Origin: Chara braunii
Lineage: Eukaryota > Streptophyta > Charophyceae > Charales > Characeae
Length of the DNA: 22,918 nt
Direction of reading: 5' to 3'
Assembly (NCBI GenBank): GCA_003427395.1
Contig: BFEA01000337.1
Coordinates: 1,065,834-1,088,751, forward strand
A program made the translations under genes and the position numbers. Of this stretch, positions 16,320 to 22,918 are shown in pieces. The notes under the pieces were generated by a model that was not told the origin of the DNA, did not search any database, and saw only the letters and a list, made by a program, of their open reading frames with translations. Every line of letters starts with the position of its first letter. Within the stretch, counting starts at the first letter, position 1.

Positions 16320-16320
<1 letters not shown>

Positions 16321-16690
16321 CCCTTCCCTTTCCCTCCTTTGACGACCTTTCTCCCTTCCTCTCTCTGCCTGTGGCACGGAGCCATCGGTTTCATTTTTTC
16401 TTTCTCTTGCTTGCTTCCCCCCCATTGCCTCCTCTCTTTGCATTCGCTACGACCTGTGTGGTCTGTCACCTCTCAATCGGAAAACCACAGTGAAAGCAAC
16501 ACTGCCAGCCGGTTGTGGTCTCCTCTTTCACTCTCTCAGTGCAGATAGCACAATAAGGAGTCTGAGTGCTTCCCAAGCTGTTACAAAACAAGCAACAAAT
16601 TTGGCACCGACTCTATTGACGGCATTTGGTTGAATCAAAATGGTGCAAAGGAGATTAGCATGCCCCCCTCCCCCCCCTTTTCTCTTTGGT
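16320..16690. other. Unassigned, pyrimidine-rich
   Basis: C/T-rich DNA with no recognisable gene on either strand. It ends in a C-rich run near 16662-16678. Confidence 0.4.
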
Positions 16691-16768
16691 GCACTATACA
16701 CTGCTCTCCCCATGCTGCGTTGTACAGTGCCCCCCCCATGCAGCGCTATACATTGCCCCTTGCCCCTT
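16691..16768. repeat. 26-bp tandem repeat, three units
   Basis: Units start at 16691, 16717 and 16743, each built as GC-[AG]-x-TATACA/TGTACA-x-TGC-(C)n-CATGC. The third overlaps a hairpin with a perfect 9-bp stem, TTGCCCCTT (16760-16768) and AAGGGGCAA (16772-16780). Confidence 0.7.
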
Positions 16769-16962
16769 TACAAGGGGCAAATCCAGATGTGCTTCGTCCT
16801 ATCTGCTTTTGCAGAACATTTCCCTCAACAGGTCCCATGCTGAAAACACACAGCAGCCAGGAACTGGTTTCCTTTGTTGTTGACGTCCCACAAACCCCTT
16901 CGGCAGCTTTTCTACAGATTATATGTGAAAGAGAAGGATGCCTGTTTGCCTCTGTATAGTCT

Positions 16963-16964
<2 letters not shown>

Positions 16965-17034
<70 letters not shown>

Positions 17035-17035
17035 N

Positions 17036-17075
<40 letters not shown>
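16965..17075. repeat. (AC)n microsatellite
   Basis: About 110 bp of AC repeat with one undetermined base at 17035, suggesting merged or uncertain reads. The true length is probably variable. Confidence 0.95.
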
Positions 17076-17076
<1 letters not shown>

Positions 17077-17400
17077 CATCGTCATCATGATGAGTTGGTG
17101 AAAGTACGGTGGAACAGTCTGGCATAGACTTCACAAAGAAAGCCATGAAATGAGATCACACGAAATGTGAACACCCTGAACATGGACCGTGTTTATCAAA
17201 GAAAACCGCAGTACAATACTTAGCTAAAAACAACGACCGTGTAGTAGGTGAAACATGATGTGTGCTTGTATGCTACTCTCCCAACCTCTCCACACACATC
17301 CTGCTACTGTCTCTCCTTCTCGCTCTCTTTGCCGACAGTCGCACTAAGGCTTGTGTTGTTGGAAAGAGTCACCCACTTATCGGCAGTCGGTCCTCCCTTT
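17076..17400. other. Unassigned sequence
   Basis: No recognisable motif. The edge with the AC tract contains the short palindromic ATCATCGTCATCATGATGA. Confidence 0.4.
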
Positions 17401-17422
17401 CTAAGTGTCGCCATTGTTGCCG

Positions 17423-17767
17423 TCATGGTCGTTCTCGCTCCCCGGGTCGCCATTGGCCAGAGGGGGATTGGACCAGGGATCCACCGTGATCCACGTGACC
17501 GTACGTGGCAGCGATCGCGGCCCATCCTTGCAGACCGTGAGTTGGGTGCAGTCCCCATCCGGCATTGAACTGATCCGGGCAGACCATGTTTGTGCCCCAG
17601 CCACCACTTCCGGCAATGGGCGGCACCGTGCCCTGCACGGCTGCCAGCATGGCCGATGCCGACGGCTGGTCCATTGTGCCACCTGGAACTTCGTGCGCGG
17701 GGACGGTCCCACCGACCTGCCCGGCCGTCCCCACTGTGGTGCTACTGCTGTTCCCGCCGTCCGACAT
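17423..17767 (-). CDS. Hypothetical protein or 5' exon, Gly/Ser/Thr/Pro-rich
   Basis: A minus-strand ORF starts with a true ATG at 17767 (MSDGGNSSSTTVGTAGQVGG) and runs 114 codons. The first half is Gly/Thr/Val/Pro-rich and probably disordered; the second contains aromatic residues (GSGGWGTNMVCPDQFNAGWG and LQGWAAIAATYGHVDHGG). GC content is high compared with flanking DNA and the composition looks coding. I recognise no domain. In style it resembles the N-terminal part of the trihelix gene 1-3 kb to the right, so it may be an exon of a related or element-borne gene. A CT microsatellite starts about 24 bp upstream of the ATG. It could also be an accidental GC-rich frame, since a second minus frame overlaps it. 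Confidence 0.35.
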   Translation of the reverse strand: MSDGGNSSSTTVGTAGQVGGTVPAHEVPGGTMDQPSASAMLAAVQGTVPPIAGSGGWGTNMVCPDQFNAGWGLHPTHGLQGWAAIAATYGHVDHGGSLVQSPSGQWRPGERERP

Positions 17768-17788
17768 TGGATCTCACAATCTGACACC

Positions 17789-17790
<2 letters not shown>

Positions 17791-17853
<63 letters not shown>
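17791..17853. repeat. (CT)n microsatellite
   Basis: About 63 bp of perfect CT repeat, directly followed by a T run (about 17859-17866). Confidence 0.95.
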
Positions 17854-17857
<4 letters not shown>

Positions 17858-17937
17858 TTTTTTTTTGTTTTGCTTTCTCGTTCGAAGGAGCGTATACGTG
17901 ATGACAGAACACACATCAGCGTGTCTTGTTACCAGAA

Positions 17938-17953
17938 CAGTCACCCGTGTACG

Positions 17954-18024
<71 letters not shown>

Positions 18025-18340
18025 ACAGTGCATTGTAGTGACACCCAAACAGTGACCCCAACAGTCACCCGTGGAGGGAGTCTATTGGAGGGAGTCTATC
18101 GATGACAGGATGCGGTGTGTTGTCACCCGAAGAGTCACCCGATGGCGGGTCACCCGTGTACGCACTCTTGCGGTTACTGAACACGCGGTGTCTTGTCGCC
18201 CGAGCAGTCACCCGAAGAGTCAGCTAGGGCTCGGACTCTCTCTCTCTCTCTCTGACAGCAGTGTCTTGTCACCCGAACTTCAGCCGAACAGTCACCTGAA
18301 TAGTCACCCGAACAGTCGCCCATGAACCCCCAAAACAGGG
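17938..18340. repeat. GTCACCCGAA minisatellite with CT expansions
   Basis: The words GTCACCCG, GTCACCCGAA and GTGTCTTGTCACCCGAAC recur at least nine times, often as AGTCACCCGAA spaced by 10-12 bp (for example around 18124-18160, 18205-18225 and 18265-18325). A larger order is visible: GTGTCTTGT, then ACCCGA-ACAGTCACCCG, then CGGACTCTCTC. Within it CT runs have expanded at 17956-18021 (about 66 bp) and 18235-18253. The units are degenerate. Confidence 0.75.
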
Positions 18341-18512
18341 ACACACACACGCGTTTCATATGGACAGTCTGCTACAACCGCGGAAGATGGTAACATTGCG
18401 CTTATCTATCACAAAACTCCCGAAAAGCAGAAATGAAAAAAAATTCAAAGAACACAAACCAATAAAATCAATAAATATATTGACTGCCCATACGAGCTGC
18501 AACACAAATGAA
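18341..18512. other. Short spacer downstream of the trihelix gene
   Basis: AT-rich, including AATAAAATCAATAAATATAT near 18460-18480. On the minus strand this lies just past the trihelix stop codon. No clear AATAAA polyadenylation signal is seen on that strand. Confidence 0.35.
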
Positions 18513-20078
18513 CTACCGGGATTCGTTGCTATCCGAATCACTAGATGGACTGTCTGTAAGAGGACGTAAGCTGCGAATGGCATCACCAAGTATGGAATAA
18601 CCCTTTTCCACCTTGTCCCCCATTATGTTAGCTATCCTTCCGCGCGACGCAATGCCTTGTTGCACAAGCTCGGGATGAACCTCAGCCTGCTGCTTAGCGA
18701 TGTCACGTGTCGCTTCACAACGCATCTTCGCGATAGCGAGGTCTGATTGTGTCATCGCTGTCGTGTGAGCACGCATAGCATCTGTCACAGCCTGTACGGT
18801 GGATTCACGAATTTCACGTGCATTGCTGGGCCAATGCTGGCAGTTCTTTTTCGTTTCCCCAGCATCGGCTCAAAACCTGTCGACCGTGAGGCATGAGCCA
18901 CCGGGCGAACCAGCAGACCCGGCCACCAGATCTTCACCCGCACCATCCATCTCCCCATCAGCGTCATTCAAACCCTCTCCATCTTCAAGACGCTCCTCGT
19001 CCGCCCCTGAATCCATCAAATTGGAGAGGTTAATAGAGTCCTTGCCCTTCTCCACCGGGTGTATGATGTCGTACCAACTTCGACGAAGCACAAACTTTAA
19101 GTCGATGTTGTACTTCTTCCGCCTTGTCTGATTCATGTCCTTGTAGCTCGACAAACCGGACCAGCTCTCGTGTGCCTTCAATCTTCTATAGTAGTCAAGG
19201 ATCTGGTTGAACTTGTTCTTGCACTGGTCATATGCACGGTTGTAACCCTTCGCATGCATGCACTCTTCCACATACTTCCAAAAACGAGCTTTCAGCCTCG
19301 CACGCCCGTACGCTTCCGTCTCTTCCCCAATCAACGCCTTCACCTCATTTCTGTACCGGCACAACCACTCAGTTTCGGTCTCCCCCCACCGATCCGTATT
19401 CCTCTCCCCCGGACACGGTCGTGGAGGGTGGCCCTCAGATGGCCCTCCCGTAGATGTTCCCGGGCCTTGTTCACCAGTAGGTGGTGTGTGAGAACAGCCA
19501 TCCCCGGTGAGTGGGGACGGAGTGCCCGCAGGTACACCTCCGGAAGATCCACACCGGGGAGGTGTGTGATGCAACCCGGACTCCCTGCTGAATGAGGGCG
19601 GAGTGCCCGCAGCTACACCGCCGGACGATCCACACCGGGGAGTTGTGTGCGAGGGGGTTGTTTGTCAGGCAACAGTCTGACCTCCAACAGACCCACCATT
19701 CACAAGCTCCATCGGGTGGACACCAGCCTCTACGTCCTGGATGATGCGATTGAGGACGTACTGAGATGACGCGACATGCGGACTGAGCTGCTGCCTAAGA
19801 GCACCATCACACAACGGTTTCGTTGACACGCGAAAACTCCCGTGCCCAACCGGCTACATTGCAGTGGTAGCACCTGACTGCTGGGATGGCATCGTGTCAG
19901 TGTTCAGAGAACTAACACTCGACGGACCGGGACTGCCATGCTGGCTTCCTGCATTGCGAGCCGGAGACGTCTGATAGCCTCCCACAGCCCGTTTGTCCAT
20001 GGGCGGGGTCAGCCTGTCGGCCATAGCCATTGCATGCATTCTCAGACGCTGCCGGAGAGTGTGCTCACTGCTCATCAT
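18513..20078 (-). pseudogene. Trihelix (Myb/SANT-like) protein, broken by three stop codons
   Basis: A single minus-strand frame runs from ATG 20078 to the stop at 18513, about 520 codons, without a frameshift. It is interrupted by TAG at 19854-19856, TGA at 19665-19667 and TGA at 18870-18872. The order is: a Ser/Gly/Thr-rich N-terminus (MMSSEHTLRQRLRMHAMAMA); a short helical segment after the first stop (LRQQLSPHVASSQYVLNRII); a His/Thr/Pro/Gly-rich tandem repeat; then the DNA-binding domain at about 19388-19059. The domain reads RWGETETEWLCRYRNEVKAL, RARLKARFWKYVEECMHAKG, YDQCKNKFNQILDYYRRLK and ends RRSWYDII, the helix-Trp/Phe spacing of plant trihelix (GT-factor) or Myb_DNA-bind_4 domains. 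An acidic stretch follows (ADEERLEDGEGLNDADGEMD). After the third stop come a helical region (AREIRESTVQAVTDAMRAH and beyond) and a Ser/Asp-rich end (SPSSDSDSNESR). Such proteins are either host transcription factors or DNA-binding partners of PIF/Harbinger-type transposons. No transposase is seen nearby, so I cannot decide. The segments flanking each stop stay coding-like, so the breaks look recent. Confidence 0.75.
19519..19649 (-). repeat. 81-bp in-frame tandem duplication in the trihelix gene
   Basis: Units of 81 bp (27 codons), with cores at 19519-19568 and 19600-19649. They encode HHTPPRCGSSGGVPAGTP and HTTPRCGSSGGVAAGTP. The cores differ at only about 4 of 50 bases, so the duplication is fairly young. 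The 31-bp remainder of each unit is much less similar. Confidence 0.8.
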
Positions 20079-20328
20079 CACCGCCTAGCCCTATTCTGAA
20101 CCCGCGAACAGACATCACTGGCGACAACAAAGCAGGACCGCCTGTCACAACATGGGAATGCGGTGCAAAGGTCACACAGTCTATGACCTTCGTGTACTCC
20201 ACAGCATAGAGGGGCCCCCCAGTCCTTGCTGGTCCAGTACCTGCACCAGACGGGGCGTCATTCTGGGATTCCGACCACCCCCAGTCGTCAATACAAGACA
20301 TGCCTGCGTTCTGGGTGTATTGGGCCAT
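20065..20328 (-). CDS. Upstream ORF, possible N-terminus of the trihelix gene
   Basis: The minus-strand ATG at 20328 sits in a good eukaryotic start context (CCATGGCC). The frame runs 87 codons: MAQYTQNAGMSCIDDWGWSE, SQNDAPSGAGTGPARTGG, PLYAVEYTKVIDCVTFAPHS, ending GFRIGLGGDDEQ. It stops at 20065, overlapping the trihelix frame start at 20078 by 14 bases in a different frame. It looks coding in composition. It may be the original N-terminus, separated by a single frameshift near 20080, or an exon joined by splicing, or a separate short protein. I recognise no domain. Confidence 0.4.
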   Translation of the reverse strand: MAQYTQNAGMSCIDDWGWSESQNDAPSGAGTGPARTGGPLYAVEYTKVIDCVTFAPHSHVVTGGPALLSPVMSVRGFRIGLGGDDEQ

Positions 20329-20849
20329 GGAAAAGCGACGTGTCGTCTTCCCTGTTCAGTAAGTCGACGGTGCACAGTGGCGAACTGCAAAGGCGGTAGA
20401 CAGAGACAAACGGAGAGAAGGCGACAACCATATCCCGACGTACGGAAGACAGCGGTGAGATGGTCCCTCTGATGTGCGTTACGTTGAGGGCGGTACCCGA
20501 TATCCCGAGGTACGGAGGATTGCATGGATTTGGCGTACACCCATGGCAGTATTCGCGGCCCGCACGGAAATTCTTTCTTTTGCGAAAGCGGGTCCGCTCC
20601 TCTACCGTTTCCACATTCGGACTTTCCCCATTCGGAAAGCCCCACAAGTACTGTGTACTTGGACCTGCACGAAGGGGGGTGCATGTGTCCCATAAACGAG
20701 ACTAAGGCCGGACATAGCCTACGTACTTCGCCTTAAAGTTCGACAACATTCACCCTACGCTTGCAACGGGACACCTTACTTTTACGTCGCCGTCTGCCAC
20801 TGCACGTTCAACTGTCAGTGCACACGATAATTCATGATTCTCCATGGAC
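20329..20849. other. Upstream region of the trihelix gene, no clear promoter
   Basis: Contains the near-identical words ATATCCCGACGTACGGA (about 20431) and ATATCCCGAGGTACGGA (about 20502). Several open frames overlap on both strands, with no recognisable domain. I see no TATA box at a useful distance from ATG 20328. Confidence 0.4.
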
Positions 20850-21575
20850 ATCCGCTTTTTTTCAATTTCTGCAAAAATAAAATAGCAAGGCGTGAAGCGT
20901 CAAAAACACCTCCCCCCAAAAAAAACATAGTATTGAAGCTTCGCGCCAACGCAAAGTGGCCAACTAAATGGCCAACAAATGATTAAAAAAAAATTCTACT
21001 GGCCGACAGGAAGCTGCATCCACGAAAGCAAAGACAATCCACACTAGCAGTTGATACGTGAAATGATCAACGACTCACGGATGTCACGGACGGCCGCACG
21101 CGGTCGAAAATGGCNGAGCACAAGCGTAAATCGGACGTAGTGGGTCGAGGCCCCAGGGGCTCGGACCGACTAGGACCGATTTACGCCTGTGCTCTTTGGT
21201 TATTCCTAGTTGTTACAAAACACAAAGGGTCCAATGGACAAAATTGTTCTATTTGAGTGTAATTTCTTTCTTGTTGTTTTTTTCCTTCTTATTTATTATT
21301 GGGTAGTTCCCATTATTTGGAACTTGCAGCCGTCCGTGACAAATGTCAATCGTTGATCCTTTTCCGTATCGAGTGCTAATGTCGATTGTCTTCGTTTTCG
21401 TGGAGGTAGCTGCCCTTCGGCCAGTAGAAGACTTTTAAAATTATTTGTTGGCCATTTAGTTTGCCACTTTGCATTGGTGGGAAGCTTCAATTCTATGGTT
21501 TTCAAAGGGGGGGGGTGGGGGGGGGGGTTGAAGCTTCGCCCCGTGATTTTTTTTACGTGCAGAAAAAATAGAGAA
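20850..21575. mobile_element. Long foldback element with about 250-bp arms
   Basis: The left arm (about 20850-21100) and right arm (about 21325-21575) are imperfect inverted copies. Pairs include GAAGCTTC, CAAAGTGGCCAACTAAATGG with its counterpart near 21450-21475, CTACTGGCCGA near 20997 with TCGGCCAGTAG near 21420, and GTCACGGACGGC near 21084 with GCCGTCCGTGAC near 21329. Outer parts still pair at TTTCTGCA/TGCAGAAA. The middle (about 21100-21325) holds an independent 79-bp hairpin. There is no coding capacity, so this resembles long-TIR foldback or MULE-derived non-autonomous elements. The exact ends and any target duplication are not resolved. Confidence 0.8.
21116..21194. mobile_element. 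Near-perfect 79-bp hairpin nested in the foldback
   Basis: GAGCACAAGCGTAAATCGG at 21116-21134 pairs with CCGATTTACGCCTGTGCTC at 21176-21194 (one mismatch). Pairing continues inward through GTCGAGGCCCC / GGGGCTCGGAC to a tiny loop at about 21155. An undetermined base lies just outside the left end (21115). The tightness contrasts with the eroded outer arms, suggesting a younger insertion or a maintained structure. Confidence 0.8.
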
Positions 21576-21846
21576 TATTCAATATTCAGATTTCCGGAGA
21601 GGCCGGTGGGAAGGTCGCATGGAGATGTACCGCGAAGGCATTGCCCTCCTTAGAAGGACAGCTCTGTTGAACGGGGACACCCACGAAGTGTGGATGCACA
21701 GGCTGTACTGTCATGATGTGGATGTCAGACTGATTTTTTTTTCCCCTTTCGTTTGGGTCCTTTTTTTGCATTCGTGTAAATGAAGAAAAACATTGTTTAT
21801 GTGTTTTTAAATAAGAAAAGAACGCCACACACCGTTTTACACGATG
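21576..21846. other. Unassigned sequence
   Basis: AT-rich with T and A runs (around 21737 and 21780-21815). A minus frame of 80 codons shows no domain. No gene is called. Confidence 0.4.
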
Positions 21847-21893
21847 CTAGTTGGTCCGAGCCCCAGATGATGTGTACAGACATCAGGACCAAC
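21847..21893. repeat. Small hairpin sharing a word with the nested hairpin
   Basis: GTTGGTCC (21850-21857) and GGACCAAC (21886-21893) form a perfect 8-bp stem. CTAGTTGGTCCGAGCCCC (21847-21864) matches the complement of 21156-21173 in the nested hairpin at 17 of 18 positions. Confidence 0.6.
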
Positions 21894-22330
21894 AACAAAA
21901 AGAAAAAGAAAAGCAAAAAACGAAGTAGCAGCAGAAATTTAGATCCTAGCAGCACGATAGGGGCAGATTCAGTCTTGTCCTTTCTGTTGCTGTATTTGAT
22001 CCACCAGGGGGTTGGGCCCCTGCAGGGCTCAGCCCTGTAAGCGGAACTGGGTAACGCTCCCAGATGGTTACATACCGGGTAGACTGTCAGTACCTGGGCC
22101 TCAAGGTTTCTATTGCAATGAATGAGCTCGGTTTGATTTTAAAAAAGGGAATTTCTTTTTAAATGCCCCTCCGAAATCCATTTATTTGCAGCATGCCCCT
22201 CCGACGGCTGACTTACCCTGTTGTGCCCCTGGGGCCTCTGAAGTTTCCCGCAGGCCCCTGTCAGCGCGGGACGCAACTTTCGGGGACATCCTTACCGGAC
22301 CGCTGATCCCATTTCCGTGTTGGCTGTCTG
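21894..22330. other. Unassigned sequence
   Basis: A-rich run at 21890-21930. CAGGGCTCAGCCCTG near 22023-22037 is a short hairpin. The word TGCCCCTCCGA occurs twice (about 22164 and 22194). No gene is seen. Confidence 0.4.
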
Positions 22331-22633
22331 CTATACCCTCCTGCTAGGGATGCATCTTTGCGGTATGACCTTCAAATTCAAACTTGCATGTTATTGGCGC
22401 TGCCACAAAAAGAAATGCTGCAATCCATGAGACCCTCCCTGCTGCAATCCACCTCCTGCTGCAATCCACGTTGTTGGAGATAGTTCGTCGCATGCCGCCT
22501 CCGACCTCCTTCCATTGCTTCGCAAAGGTGAGTGTCACTACCCATCTTCCATGCCCATCTGCCTGTCGTCCTCCCGTCGTGTGTGTTAACGTCATACCTC
22601 TTCTTCTCTCCCTCTCTCTCCCTCTCACACACA
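22331..22633. other. Unassigned, with GCTGCAATCC repeated three times
   Basis: GCTGCAATCC occurs at 22417, 22441 and 22458. Overlapping frames on both strands show no clear domain. On the minus strand TCKFEFEGHTAKMH at about 22380-22339 faintly recalls a BED-type zinc finger (F-x-G-x3-K-x-H), but the second cysteine is missing. Confidence 0.35.
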
Positions 22634-22652
22634 CAAAAAAAAAAAAAAAAAA
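22634..22652. repeat. Poly-A run after CT/CA simple repeat
   Basis: About 19 A residues preceded by CTCTCT and CACACA runs. Confidence 0.85.
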
Positions 22653-22702
22653 TCCTGATGACAGTGATGAGTCACTGAAAGTCCGACAAAACAGTTTGAC
22701 TC

Positions 22703-22832
22703 CCGCCGTACAACGTACAGGGGAGCGCTCATACTGCCGTACGAACGGCCGCTCATAGGGTCATACCAACTCGTACTGCCATACATAGGGTCATACGGCC
22801 GTTCGTACTGGCCCGTATGAGCCAGTACGACC
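22703..22832. repeat. GTAC-rich palindromic repeat cluster
   Basis: GTACGAACGGCCG (22739-22751) and CGGCCGTTCGTAC (22796-22808) are a perfect 13-bp inverted pair. CATAGGGTCATAC is a perfect direct repeat at 22754 and 22784 (period 30). GTACTGGC (22805-22812) and GCCAGTAC (22821-22828) form an 8-bp stem with an 8-base loop. Confidence 0.8.
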
Positions 22833-22882
22833 GGGTAAGCGGGGGGGGAACGGGCAGGACTGGTGCGGCGGGGGGTGGAGGC

Positions 22883-22883
<1 letters not shown>

Positions 22884-22918
<35 letters not shown>
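22884..22918. repeat. (GT)n microsatellite at the window edge
   Basis: GT dinucleotide repeat following a G-rich stretch. It runs off the end of the window. Confidence 0.95.

Noticed and set aside
15823-16548. Very long open frames on both strands (over 200 codons) of Cys/Leu/Ser/Val or Thr/Asp/Arg/Gln repeats
   Set aside because: They are translations of the TCTG and TC simple repeats, which lack stop codons in several frames. No gene is needed to explain them.
20181-20693. 170-codon minus-strand frame overlapping the ORF at 20065-20328
   Set aside because: No recognisable motif and no good start context. The overlapping frame with CCATGGCC is the better candidate.
22339-22380. BED-type zinc finger of a hAT transposase
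   Set aside because: Only the F-x-G-x3-K-x-H part resembles it; the second cysteine and the flanking domain are missing, so it is too weak to call.

Overview
This window is eukaryotic nuclear DNA dominated by mobile elements and simple repeats. I see no bacterial-style operon, no rRNA, no intact tRNA and no CRISPR array. The kind of organism is inferred: plant-type non-LTR retrotransposons (reverse transcriptase followed by a zf-RVT-like tail), a plant-type trihelix (Myb/SANT-like) protein and heavy microsatellite content suggest a streptophyte plant or alga. A large repeat-rich charophyte genome such as Chara would fit, but I could not check this.

Layout. 1-2.4 kb: three LINE fragments (two on the minus strand, one on the plus) meeting around 1.14 kb. 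2.4-4.25 kb: two CCCGGG-rich clusters, a dispersed repeat in two copies, a TTAA-flanked MITE, a hairpin MITE and a long poly-T tract. 4.7-6.87 kb: a decayed minus-strand LINE whose RT carries an in-frame 27-bp triplication and lacks its catalytic core, but whose tail keeps a zinc-knuckle pattern. 7.1-7.3 kb: a foldback element. 7.64-10.33 kb: a plus-strand 5'-truncated LINE that runs into a 230-bp assembly gap followed by poly-A. 10.6-10.8 kb: a second, inverted copy of the TTAA MITE. 12.1-13.45 kb: two more copies of the hairpin MITE interleaved with two copies of a second foldback family. 13.53-13.84 kb: two consecutive tRNA-derived SINE-like heads. 14.07-14.81 kb: three tandem ~240-bp units, then two 90-bp units that each begin with a TTAGGG doublet. 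15.3-18.35 kb: TG, TCTG, CT and AC microsatellites plus minisatellites, with one GC-rich ORF at 17.4-17.8 kb.

The most gene-like object is on the minus strand, 20078-18513: one reading frame of about 520 codons with a trihelix domain. It has no frameshift but is broken by three stop codons, each one C-to-T step from a sense codon in a CG or CHG context. That pattern suggests recent decay by deamination of methylated cytosine. An ORF with a good ATG context at 20328-20065 lies directly upstream in another frame and may be its original N-terminus. 20.85-21.58 kb holds a ~725-bp foldback with a second near-perfect 79-bp hairpin at its centre. The window ends in GTAC-rich palindromic repeats and a GT tract.

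I find no convincing intact, functional host gene. The interest lies in the repeat biology and in the freshly broken trihelix gene.
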